From Rostratula benghalensis (Eukaryota; Chordata; Aves; Charadriiformes; Rostratulidae), in assembly GCA_013399305.1 (NCBI GenBank), contig VXAI01000015.1:672079-736078 (forward strand): a stretch of 64,000 nt of DNA. The letters are read 5' to 3'. The notes below the pieces were generated by a model that saw only the letters and a program-made list of their open reading frames with translations, did not search any database and was not told the origin of the DNA. Of this stretch, positions 12,701-20,161 are shown in pieces. Every line of letters starts with the position of its first letter. Within the stretch, counting starts at the first letter, position 1. The translations under genes and the position numbers were made by a program.

Positions 12701-13003
12701 AAGTTTTGCATTTTGTGTATATTGTCCTTGTCTATAGTCTGAAGGATTTGGGAGGTTTTCAAGCATTAAAGCCTGTTTCAAATGTTTCAAACACCTGCCA
12801 TGTCACATATTCGTGTCACTGTGTACCTGAGTTCTAGCATAGAGGAGTTCCTCAGGCTGAATTCAGCTTTTGTTACCCATAGTATTGGGTGATATAATTT
12901 CTTGCAAACAGATTTTATAACTTTCTTTGTTTCTGCAGAACTCGAGAAGAACATGATGGGTATCCAAGAAGGCAATACTAAACTCGGCCTGAATTGCTGC
13001 TAA
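709..13003 (+). CDS. RAB36: RAB36 gene, Rab-family small GTPase (ten spliced coding exons)
   Basis: Coding exons: 709-777, 1932-2020, 4547-4612, 5574-5675, 8198-8262, 8840-8891, 10298-10379, 11939-12029, 12574-12693, 12939-13003. They sum to 801 nt: 266 codons plus TAA. All introns are GT-AG and phases match at every junction. In the product, the P-loop GDLYVGKT is at residues 63-70, the switch I Thr (ATIG) near 88, WDTAGQE at 110-116, TKKD (the NKxD box) at 170-173, SAK at 202-204, and Cys-Cys at 265-266 for geranylgeranylation. The N-terminal PPVSRDRVI and [10 protein letters not shown] segments mark the RAB34/RAB36 branch. RAB36 is known as a Golgi/late-endosome Rab that binds RILP and acts in lysosome and melanosome positioning. 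The neighbour BCR matches human synteny. The human long isoform has extra N-terminal residues. Here an in-frame TGA at 697-699 argues for the short form. RAB34 is excluded by synteny and by the C-terminal sequence. Confidence 0.95.
778..1931 (+). other. RAB36: RAB36 intron 1 (of coding exons)
   Basis: This 1,154-bp AT-rich intron runs from donor GTGAGC to an acceptor ending TTTTCAG. I see no repeat, RNA gene or other coding sequence. Confidence 0.8.
1932..2020 (+). CDS. RAB36: RAB36 coding exon 2
   Basis: This exon encodes [18 protein letters not shown] and then [12 protein letters not shown]. It is the conserved lead segment before the G domain in RAB34/RAB36. The acceptor is CTGTTTTCAG and the donor GTATGT at 2021. 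It ends in phase 2, and the split Gly codon is completed by the next exon. Confidence 0.93.
2021..4546 (+). other. RAB36: RAB36 intron 2
   Basis: This 2,526-bp AT-rich intron contains scattered T- and A-runs. No interspersed repeat or additional exon was recognised. The small open frame at 3187-3408 resembles no protein I know. Confidence 0.8.
4547..4612 (+). CDS. RAB36: RAB36 coding exon 3 (P-loop)
   Basis: This 66-nt exon encodes [21 protein letters not shown]. It contains the first beta strand and the P-loop (G1) that binds the GTP phosphates, including the Lys-Thr pair. The acceptor is TTTCTTACAG and the donor GTACAG at 4613. It starts and ends with split codons that match its neighbours. 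Confidence 0.95.
4613..5573 (+). other. RAB36: RAB36 intron 3
   Basis: This 961-bp AT-rich intron ends in TTAACTTGCAG. No repeat or other gene is seen. Confidence 0.8.
5574..5675 (+). CDS. RAB36: RAB36 coding exon 4 (switch I)
   Basis: This exon encodes [18 protein letters not shown] followed by [15 protein letters not shown]. It includes the switch I effector loop with its conserved Thr and the following strand. Donor GTAAGT lies at 5676. The last two bases (AT) join the next exon to give Ile before WDTAGQE. Confidence 0.95.
5676..8197 (+). other. RAB36: RAB36 intron 4, hosting a CR1 LINE
   Basis: This 2,522-bp intron has a CR1 insertion occupying roughly its middle kilobase. The rest is AT-rich and unremarkable. 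It ends in a long pyrimidine tract and TTGCACAG. Confidence 0.85.
6256..7328 (+). mobile_element. CR1 non-LTR retrotransposon, 5-prime truncated, decayed
   Basis: The reverse-transcriptase part of CR1 ORF2 is recognisable at about 6339-6583: [16 protein letters not shown] in one frame, and [28 protein letters not shown] in-frame from 6359 (shown as separate segments [28 protein letters not shown]). The catalytic FADD box reads FAGD, so the enzyme would be dead. Downstream pieces fall in other frames (6617-6883, 7005-7220), showing frameshifts and stops. The 3-prime end has the diagnostic GGTTGGACTAGATGATCTCA and GTCCCTTCCAACC, and closes with two 8-bp units (ATTCTATG, ATTCTATA) at 7313-7328. 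The left edge is approximate. A T-rich insertion near 7235-7258 interrupts the 3-prime region. Confidence 0.93.
8198..8262 (+). CDS. RAB36: RAB36 coding exon 5 (switch II)
   Basis: Following the split Ile codon, this exon encodes [21 protein letters not shown]. It holds the G3 box with the catalytic Gln and the Rab switch II / interswitch signature YYRGA. The acceptor is a strong pyrimidine tract with CACAG, and the donor GTGAGA is at 8263. It ends in phase 1. Confidence 0.95.
8263..8839 (+). other. RAB36: RAB36 intron 5
   Basis: This 577-bp intron has no recognisable repeat or gene. The acceptor tract is TTTTATTTCAG. Confidence 0.8.
8840..8891 (+). CDS. RAB36: RAB36 coding exon 6
   Basis: This 52-nt exon encodes [16 protein letters not shown] flanked by split codons. 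It covers the core beta strand and following helix of the G domain (FDL is the usual YDxT position in Rabs). The donor is GTAAGT at 8892. Confidence 0.93.
8892..10297 (+). other. RAB36: RAB36 intron 6
   Basis: This 1,406-bp intron contains a perfect 22-bp tandem duplication (9261-9304) and a short CA-rich stretch near 9770-9785. No other element was recognised. It ends TTTTGTATTTCAG. Confidence 0.8.
9261..9304. repeat. Perfect 22-bp tandem duplication
   Basis: The unit TGAGGTGCATAATGTCTCAA plus GA occurs twice head to tail with no mismatch visible, inside RAB36 intron 6. The lack of divergence suggests a recent duplication, or possibly an assembly slip. Confidence 0.9.
10298..10379 (+). CDS. 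RAB36: RAB36 coding exon 7 (G4 box)
   Basis: This exon encodes [20 protein letters not shown] then GTKKDLV. TKKD stands in for the guanine-specificity NKxD motif, as is usual for RAB34/36. The donor was chosen as GTCAGT at 10380 (phase 0) because it joins to SDAVCERTE in the next exon. A weaker alternative donor (GTAAAT at 10384) with a shifted acceptor would also keep frame, giving VN instead of S-D at the junction. Confidence 0.88.
10380..11938 (+). other. RAB36: RAB36 intron 7
   Basis: This 1,559-bp AT-rich intron shows no interspersed repeat. The antisense and sense short ORFs near 11.6-11.9 kb have no recognisable features. Confidence 0.8.
11939..12029 (+). CDS. RAB36: RAB36 coding exon 8 (G5 box)
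   Basis: This exon encodes [19 protein letters not shown] then [23 protein letters not shown] is characteristic of RAB36, and SAK is the G5 nucleotide-binding box. The acceptor is TCTCTGCTCAG and the donor GTAACT at 12030. Confidence 0.93.
12030..12573 (+). other. RAB36: RAB36 intron 8
   Basis: This 544-bp intron is T-rich near its start. Nothing else was recognised. The acceptor is TGTTTCCCAG. Confidence 0.8.
12574..12693 (+). CDS. RAB36: RAB36 coding exon 9
   Basis: This exon encodes [19 protein letters not shown] and continues through [20 protein letters not shown]. It covers the last G-domain helix (ENVxxFFxRVAALxFE is shared by RAB34 and RAB36) and the start of the hypervariable tail. 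The donor is GTAGGT at 12694, and it ends in phase 1. Confidence 0.93.
12939..13003 (+). CDS. RAB36: RAB36 coding exon 10 (C-terminus)
   Basis: This exon encodes [20 protein letters not shown] and the TAA stop. The Cys-Cys end is the Rab geranylgeranyl-transferase substrate that anchors the protein to membranes. The 245-bp intron before it ends TTTCTGCAG. The tail is shorter than I recall for human and diverges from it, as expected for the hypervariable region. Confidence 0.93.
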
Positions 13004-13420
13004 TAATCAACTGTTTCTGCAAGCGCCATGTTTCTCTGTAGTGCAGCATAGAGCACCTGCAACAATGAAATGAAAGCTCTCCAAGCAGAAATGGGAAGTT
13101 GTCTTTTTGGAAATGGGGGAGGAAAAACTTATCCAAACTTCCTTTTTGAGAGTTCCCTTGCTGCTACAGGCTCACTTGTGCAGGATGGTATAATTGGTAC
13201 ATAAACCTTTCTCTGTGTAGTGGAAACATGACATCCTTGTTTTAATACAGGAAGACATTGCAAGTGCCATGTGCTCACCTGTCTGCTAGAAACACCTGTA
13301 GTCAAAAGTTATGTAATTCTAGTGTGTTGGTTTTTAATAATTCAGTAGAAGTCCTAGGGAAGTTACGTTCTCATGGGAGCAGAAAATTCAGAATAAAGGG
13401 TGCTAGCTATATGTTTTTCT
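13004..13420 (+). other. RAB36: Probable RAB36 3-prime UTR, minimal form
   Basis: Sequence after the stop codon leads to a first canonical AATAAA at 13392-13397, followed by T-rich sequence. The end is uncertain. Further AATAAA hexamers occur at 15176, 15233, 16218 and 16840 and could serve longer forms. Confidence 0.4.
13392..13397 (+). terminator. RAB36: Candidate poly(A) signal AATAAA for RAB36
   Basis: This is the first AATAAA after the stop codon, with a TGTTTTTCTCTTCT stretch about 20 nt downstream. Its use is inferred only. Confidence 0.35.
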
Positions 13421-14502
13421 CTTCTAAGATCATAGTGTAAAATAATTCTGACTTGCTCTTATGCATTCCAAATATTTTATAACCGCTCAGAAGAAATCTT
13501 TTTAAATAACAGGTGTGGAAATACACAAAGGCAAACTGCATAGCATTCATTGGTTTCTCCATCCAGGAAAAAATCTGTATTTTTGATTTTCCACTTGAGA
13601 ATCAGAGCCCAGTCTTTAAATATTTCCAAGCCTAGAAGAAGTCCAGGTAGGAACTTTCTTATATTCAGCTGTCTAATACTTTGAAACACGTTACCAGATA
13701 AGAATGCTATTCTTTCCACTCTACTGAATAAGAACGAATGGCAACATAGATGCATGGTATAGAAAAATTAGATTTCCTGTACTCCATCTTCCAAAGAGGA
13801 TACAGGTTCCTTTGGTGGATTATCTTCATGAATATTAGCTACATTACAGTTCTGCTTCGTTGCTAAGAGTAATGACATTTTCATTTTATTCTGTTGGGGT
13901 TTTTTTTTGTTTATAGTAATGTAACATGATTCTGGAACCGTACACAGTCTCAGTCATGAACTTGTTCATCCCTGTCCGTGGTAGAAACTGTGAGCTGGTA
14001 AAGTTAGATTTGATACTGCTGCTAAACTCTTAGTCACTTTGTCTGCTTTCACTGGACAAGATAACTTGATCACTCGTTGCTCGGAGCAATTTACTCCACT
14101 GCTTAATAGAAGGAGTAATCATAGAGAAATAGTTTTGCCATTTTGTGAAAAGACTTGCAAGTGTATGTGGGTTTAGAAAGATGAGAAAAGTTCTCCAAAG
14201 GAGGCACATGCCTGTTAAGCCCTAAGGTACTTGCCATATGAAAATGTTCTCTGGACATGTTGTTGTGATTTGGTGTGCTCACTGGATCAAAAAAACATTG
14301 CCTTAATTTTGCCTTTTCAAATACCCTTTGACATAACCTTGTGAAATTTGTTCTTTAGAAACTGCAATCATTGTAGGGAGAGACTGTCTCTGGGTAACAC
14401 TGAATTTCATCGAAGTGAAGCATCTTTACAATGCTGTTCTGCTCTTTGGGCAGCAATGACTGAAGCCAAAAGATATTCCTTTGTTTGTAAAGTAATTTCT
14501 AC

Positions 14503-14554
14503 TGACAAGTGTCATTGCCAGAAATTGGAATGACAAGTAATGTTGCCAGAAATT
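14503..14554. repeat. Imperfect 28-bp tandem duplication
   Basis: TGACAAGTGTCATTGCCAGA followed by AATT is repeated 28 bp later as TGACAAGTAATGTTGCCAGA plus AATT, with a few mismatches. Confidence 0.75.
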
Positions 14555-17123
14555 ACTATAACAAATATTCCATCAGTATTTGTGAAATTGTATTAGAATG
14601 ATTGACTATGACAATTAAGTTTAAACTGCAAAAGTACAAAAGAAATGAAAGGGAAATACACTCATTTTATTTCCCTCTAATTTTTCCAGTATCTCACTGA
14701 ATTTTAATACTCAATTCTGAGTATCTAGTTAGTCATATTTCTTTAAAGATAAATGAGGTGCTGTAAATCTTTTGCTTGCACTAAACCACACAAATATAAC
14801 ATACTTCAAAATTACTATAAACACTCAAATCAAAGAATTAATGAAGGAATCAAGGTGGGACAACAGAAAGACCACTTCTCTAGAAATCAGCAACTTATAA
14901 CTCCATACTTCTAAGAGTCAAATCCAGTATTGCATTCTGTGCTGCCATAAGGGGGAAAAAAAAAAGGAAGAAATACCTGTAATGTTCAAAATTTTCCCCT
15001 GCAATTATTTTAAGTTGAGAGAAAGAAGAAAACTTACGGACAGTGACAAGTTACCATTTCTTAAGATGCTCATTCAATCATTACAGAAACAACAACAGTA
15101 TCTGAAAAACTGATTGTAACAGGACTTTTCAGATTTGAGCTGGTGAGAAGATAAGGACATTTGTTAATAAATCTATGCATCAAACTGAAAATAGCCTAGA
15201 TTCTCTGCCCTTTTTCCCCAAAATTATTTGATAATAAATAGGAAAAAGTGGAGAAAATACGACTCAGCCATCCTTTTTATTACTTTTTCTTATGGCCTAA
15301 GTTGTAGCTTCAGAGAATACAGTAGAGATCTAGGAACTCAGTGTCTTTTTTTTATCATACAATCTTTCCTTTGGCAGTTGTGCAGATTCTATTGGCAAAG
15401 ACGCAAATGTAGCATTTGGGGGAGAAAATGAAGATGTGTGGGTATGCAAGGAGTTATGTATCCAAATGTGTAATATTTTGACCTTATGGTGTTCTGTGTA
15501 TTTGTTCATCTCCTGAACCTGTTTCACGAGGATGACAAATATACACTCTACTTGTACCACGAACTGCACTGAGTGGGCAGCGTAGCCATGGTCTTCACGT
15601 TTGCTGGGCTTGAATGAGTAGCAAGTATTGTTCACTCAACTGCAGCAAATGCTACCCAGGCTGGGTGCTAGGTTTCAGTGCAGACGTGTTCATGTTTACA
15701 GCTGCAAAATGATGCTCTAACAAACCGAAGAAAAGATCAGCATTCCGATCCCTGTCCTGCCCTAAAACATATCTCTTGTTTCTTTTGTTGCTGAGCCCAA
15801 TTATTGTACAAAATCAGAGATGCAGTCTCTTCAGTGCTGCAGTCATGTTGCTTGGAAAATTAACTGGGGCAGGTGTTTTTTGCTAGTGATTCCACATAGC
15901 TTGATGTCATTACTAGTTTTTATCATCTGGAGCTCAAAAAACCCTCATGTACAAATCAGTCATCAACTGTCACCTGACAATGATCTGACTCCATCTAGTC
16001 TGTGATGAATGTTTTGAGACTGGAGTTTTTTCGGTTGGTGGGGAGATCTACGGATTTTTTTTTGGTTGGTTGGTTTTTGGAGGGTGTTTTTTTAGCCCCA
16101 CTGAGACATCCCCTGTAAAAAAGTCAGTATTAATAATGGATCATCTAAAATGAATCTTGGATCATGTTGCAAATGATGAATTGCTTAGGAAAGCACAAAG
16201 GAAACTACCTTTGGAAAAATAAACTTGCAAGTTCTTAAAAGTTTCTATCTGGTCTATGTTTCACCTATGCACGTTAATCTATTCTATCAGCTTCGAAGAA
16301 GCCGCAGTATTGTAGAAAACAGTGTTGGAGCGACTGCGTTAACTCTCAACATAGGTAGGTTAAACCACGAGTTTTATACCAGTTGAAGTCCTCACAGTGA
16401 TCATGGCAAGAGCTGTGGTGCCAGCTTCCTTGTGGAGTTTGCAGGTAAGAAACCAGAGAAGTGAAAGTTGGAGGGAGTCTGAAGCAAAGCTGAAGATCAG
16501 TGTCAGAAGTATTAATGTTACGCTGTTTGTTGTCTTAAGTAGAAGCTAGTGTGTTGATGACTTCCTGTTTAAATAAGTATGTGTATCTTTTTGAGCAAAA
16601 CAACTGGTAACGGGTCAGAAATAATTAAAGAAATAATCACTTGACTGGCAGAGTTAATTTCTTACTATAAAAGCCTCTCCTTTTAATTTTTAGTGATGTT
16701 GTTTCTGCCTTTTGAGTGATTTTTTGACAGTTAAGATATTATTATATATAATCTAGTAGGCCACATGATTCAGATCTTTCCTCTTAGTTCTCAGCTCACG
16801 CTCACCTTGCTGTGGTATGACTGGAGTCCATCTTTCATAAATAAATTTGTCCCCCTCTGTCTTTTCAGGTTTTCATCAGTAGTTAGAGGTCGTTCTAGGG
16901 ACTACAATATAATGCACTGGTGAGTGAATGCTATGAACTCCAGTCTGTATCGCATCCTCTGAGTATATGAGTTAAAATGAAGTGTTTGCCAAGTTGAAGC
17001 TGTAGCAGAATTTACATTTGGCAGTGGAGACGGTGAATCAGTTTCTGTAAGGTTGTTCTCACAGTGAGAAATTTCCTTTTTCTGAATTCTAAGACGGGGA
17101 GTTCCAACGTTTCTGGGTTCATA

Positions 17124-17194
17124 GAATGGCTTAGTCTTCATGGGAAGTCTTCTTGAGACTTACTGGAATGGCTTAGTTTTCTCGAGACTTACTG
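17124..17194. repeat. Imperfect direct repeat with internal deletion
   Basis: GAATGGCTTAGTCTTC...TTGAGACTTACTG is followed directly by GAATGGCTTAGTTTTC...TCGAGACTTACTG, the second copy being shorter. The two edges match and the middle differs by about 13 bp. Confidence 0.7.
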
Positions 17195-19412
17195 GTCTTC
17201 AGATTCTATCACTGAGCACTGTTCTGCGCTACAAAAAAGTGGTTTCTTAGCTTCAGCCACGGATTAATTGGAAATTATGTTTTAGTTTTCTTTTAAAAAG
17301 ACTCTGCTTATGGGCTACCTTTTTTTTTTTTTTTCCTTCCAAAACCTCTCACTCTCTCGTGTGGGATCATGCTGAAGAAACAGTTCATGAGTGGGAACTC
17401 AAGGGATTTTCAGACTGAGCCGGCTGCGGCTACTCTTTCCCACTAGAGGGAGCCCTGTGGTCACTGTAGTACAGGTTCCCCTGAGACAGAAAAGGGCTTT
17501 GCAGTCTCTCCCAAGCCAGCAGAGGGTATGTGTTGGGCAGGCTAGCTGTAATTTAGCCCCCTCGTTACAACCTTCTCAGCCTCAGATCACAGCATGTGTC
17601 TGCTACCCTAGCCTTAGTGACATTTTGTATCCTGTTAAAATAATACTCATTTGAATGCATAAATTATCAGAAAAAAAAATCAGAGGTTCCCACTGGAATT
17701 TCTGATGATGTAGAACCTCAATAGATGAGGAAAGTGCAGTTGTTTAATAGTATTAGTCACTAAATGTTGTGTCCATTGAGAAGTCCCTCTTCTGCCTCAT
17801 CAGAATTTTTACTGTCCCTAGAAAGGGCACAAATGTCAGAAAAATGAACCCAAATGCAAAAAACTCTAGACATAAAAATCAGAACTATGGGACTTCAGTA
17901 AAAGTAATGGATGATTCCAGAACATATGCCTGTGGTGTAACCTGTCACTGTTATACCCATGCCAGTACAGTCTTAAACTTCATATTACTAGAAATAAATT
18001 GCATGTCAGAATTTTGGTGTTCAGATTGGCACTAAAGCAAATGGCAAACTATGAATGGTGAAAGGCTGATTTATTTTATTTCTGTGAAAGATTGAGATTC
18101 CTTAAAAGATTTATAGAGGTATTTACTAAACATATACTTTTGTTATGATTTAGATTATAATCTGTTTTCCATGTAGGTCAGCCAATGCCTGTTACGTATT
18201 AAAAGCTGAGGAAACAAGTGCAGGAAAAGATGTTAAAGCCAGGAAACAAAAACCAAGAGGGATGAATTATGAAAAGCTGAATACCTGAATAGGCATTTCT
18301 GATATTTCTGAAAATATCAATATTTTGTTTGGACTATAAAAAAGTATGAAGAGAAAAACTGTTTAATGGATTGTGAAGCATTACATATTTCAAAGGTAAG
18401 AGAGCTACTCCTGTGGACTTGCACTTTTCCTTCTTACAAGATTTTATTAGTACTTTGTTGGGCCTACAACCTACTCTCTTTTCCAGTAACATGTGCCAGC
18501 AAAGATGTACCTCCCTGCAGACATGCAAGGAGCAGGTTTGTGGGGGATATGAGGTGAATGTATGTCACCTTTTGCCATCATCCAAACAGGCAGGGTGAAA
18601 CTTGAGGTGTATTTGTTACCGCCTTTCCAGAGGTTGAATTAGTACCTGGAAAGGATGCAGAGCTGTGATTTCAGTAGTAATATTTGGTGGCCAGACTTCT
18701 GTTTAATCGTTTTTCTATTTAAATCATTTACCAGCCTTCACCCAGAGCTGAAGAGTGGAACTCGGAGTGGTTGGGGCTAGAATAATGTACAGGACAAAAG
18801 TGAGACTAATGCCTGAACAAAGCAGCCTTTATTGTTAATATCTTAGTGGTTTTGAAGCACCCAGTTGCCCATCTCAGAATCCAGCTTGTCATTTATTGGC
18901 AAGGAGAGAAGGAAAGGTCACTGTTTGTGACCTTTGAAGGGGAGCTGCATCAGTGCCTGGGGTGGGGGGTAGAGCATTGCTGTCAGCACAAGAGAGAGTG
19001 CAGAGATGGTGTTTGTACATAATATACGTGGGCGTGGATGTATTGACAAGAATGGATACCTCCCTGTGCACACAGGCGTACGTGTAGTATATATTCTTGC
19101 TGTTGGTGTCTATGTATGGTAATGCCCAGGCCTGTGGCTGCAAGCGTGAGCAGCCCTGAAGGTACACGACTCTGCGCATCTCCGCCTTTGTCTCACCGGC
19201 AGCCGCCTCCGCGGGCGCCGTGCGGAAGGGTACCGGGGCCAGGCCCCGCAAGCCCGCCGGAGTCCCGTGGGCACGGCCTCCCTTCAGCCGGCCCGGGCTG
19301 CCCCTTTAAGAGGCCCCAGCGCCGTGTCAATCGCCGCGCCTGGCTCCTTCCCTCTCCTCCCCTTCCGCAGCGCTGCGATTCGGGGAGCCGCCGCCGCTAC
19401 AACCGGGCCGCG

Positions 19413-19487
19413 ATGGGCGGCCGCGGGCAGCCGCCGCGCCGAGGGGGCTCCTGCGGGGCCGGGGGGTGCTCGGGCGCCCGGGGGTAG
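19413..19487 (+). promoter_or_regulatory. Upstream ORF 1 of BCR leader (24 codons)
   Basis: ATG at 19413 opens a Gly/Arg-rich frame closing at TAG 19485-19487. It counts as an upstream ORF only if transcription starts before it. Its product resembles nothing known to me. Confidence 0.3.
19443..19484 (+). promoter_or_regulatory. G-quadruplex-forming motif
   Basis: Five G-tracts of 3-6 bases lie at 19443-19447, 19455-19458, 19461-19466, 19472-19474 and 19480-19484. Loops are 7, 2, 5 and 5 nt, meeting the G3+N1-7 rule on the sense strand within the CpG island. Confidence 0.75.
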
Positions 19488-19722
19488 TGGCAGAGCTCGC
19501 CGCGGGACCCGCCGCCGCCTCGCCGTTTTTGCGCGGAGGCTCCGGAGAGCGTGTGCGCCCGGAGGACAGCACAATAGCCGGGAGGAGGAGACAGGGAAAG
19601 GGGCAGGGGGAAAGGAGGAGAGAGAAAGAGAAAGCACAACACGGGGGCTGGCGAGGGGAGGACGGAGCGGAGGACTCCCGAGCGTGGCTGCACTGAGGAC
19701 CGAGCCCAGGCGGGCAGCGGCA

Positions 19723-19742
19723 GGAGGTGGGTGGGTGGGGGG
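19723..19742 (+). promoter_or_regulatory. Second G-rich tract, marginal G-quadruplex
   Basis: GGAGGTGGGTGGGTGGGGGG has short one-base loops. Three clear G3+ tracts plus two-G tracts could form a quadruplex in DNA or in leader RNA. Confidence 0.5.
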
Positions 19743-19854
19743 CGATATTTACCTTCCTTCCTCCGCCCCAAGCCTGCTCCTTTGTCCACCCACTTTGAAG
19801 TGCTCTGGGATCGCCGGGGTGGGAGCATTGTTGTTCGCTAGCAAAAGATCAGTC

Positions 19855-19872
19855 ATGCCGGGGAGAGAGTAG
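19855..19872 (+). promoter_or_regulatory. Upstream ORF 2 (MPGRE)
   Basis: ATG at 19855 is followed by four codons and a TAG. It lies about 250 nt before the main start and probably within the transcribed leader. Confidence 0.5.
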
Positions 19873-19964
19873 CGAGCGTTCGTGGGGCTGGGGCCGGCAA
19901 AAGCTGAAGGAGACGGGGAGGAGAGACTGCGCCGAGGATTGCTGTTTGCCTCTCGTTTACCTGC

Positions 19965-19976
19965 ATGGACCGTTGA
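19965..19976 (+). promoter_or_regulatory. Upstream ORF 3 (MDR)
   Basis: ATG GAC CGT TGA, with G at +4. This minimal upstream ORF lies 141 nt before the BCR start. Confidence 0.5.
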
Positions 19977-20022
19977 AAGAGACGCATCGAGTTGACCCTG
20001 CCGGAGCTGTTTCTGTTTCTAC

Positions 20023-20028
20023 ATGTGA
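20023..20028 (+). promoter_or_regulatory. Start-stop element (ATG TGA) in BCR leader
   Basis: An ATG is followed at once by TGA. Such AUG-stop elements are known in other genes to stall or dissociate scanning ribosomes. Function here is inferred. Confidence 0.45.
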
Positions 20029-20098
20029 GATCCGGTTGGTTTATTCTCTCCACCTATCTCTCTCCAGTCTCCTTCCCCTATTCTCCACTTACTCCTGT

Positions 20099-20161
20099 AT
20101 GCAAAATGGTGGACCCTGTGGGGTTTGTGGAGGCTTGGAAAGCACAATTTGCAGACTCTGA
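20099..20161 (+). promoter_or_regulatory. Overlapping upstream ORF 5 (20 codons)
   Basis: ATG at 20099 is 7 nt upstream of the BCR start and in another frame. It reads MQNGGPCGVCGGLESTICRL and stops at 20159-20161 inside the coding region. Its context is weak (T at -3, C at +4), so leaky scanning to the main ATG is expected. Confidence 0.5.

Larger units (their letters stand above)
13421..19129. other. RAB36-BCR intergenic region
   Basis: About 5.7 kb of AT-rich sequence lies between the two genes. It contains two imperfect short tandem duplications (14503-14554 and 17124-17194), T-runs, and several AATAAA hexamers. No ORF with recognisable similarity, no CR1 and no RNA gene was found. Part may be extended RAB36 3-prime UTR or distal BCR regulatory sequence. 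Confidence 0.6.
19130..19935 (+). promoter_or_regulatory. BCR: CpG island, probable BCR promoter and 5-prime UTR
   Basis: There is an abrupt shift from AT-rich flank to very GC- and CpG-rich sequence (runs of CCGCCGCCGC, GCGGCCGC, a GGGCGG Sp1-type box at 19415-19420) ending just before the BCR first coding exon. No TATA box was seen, as is usual for broad CpG-island promoters of widely expressed genes. BCR is known to have a long GC-rich leader. The transcription start cannot be fixed from sequence. A purine-rich GGGAAAGGGG stretch lies at 19590-19640. Confidence 0.85.

Noticed and set aside
19284..19828. Several long open frames on both strands in the CpG island
   Set aside because: GC-rich DNA lacks stops. 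The products are Arg/Pro/Gly/Ala low-complexity with no recognised domain.
19992..20105. In-frame 38-codon N-terminal extension of BCR
   Set aside because: It begins at TTG, not ATG. The ATG at 20106 has a strong context and matches the known BCR start.
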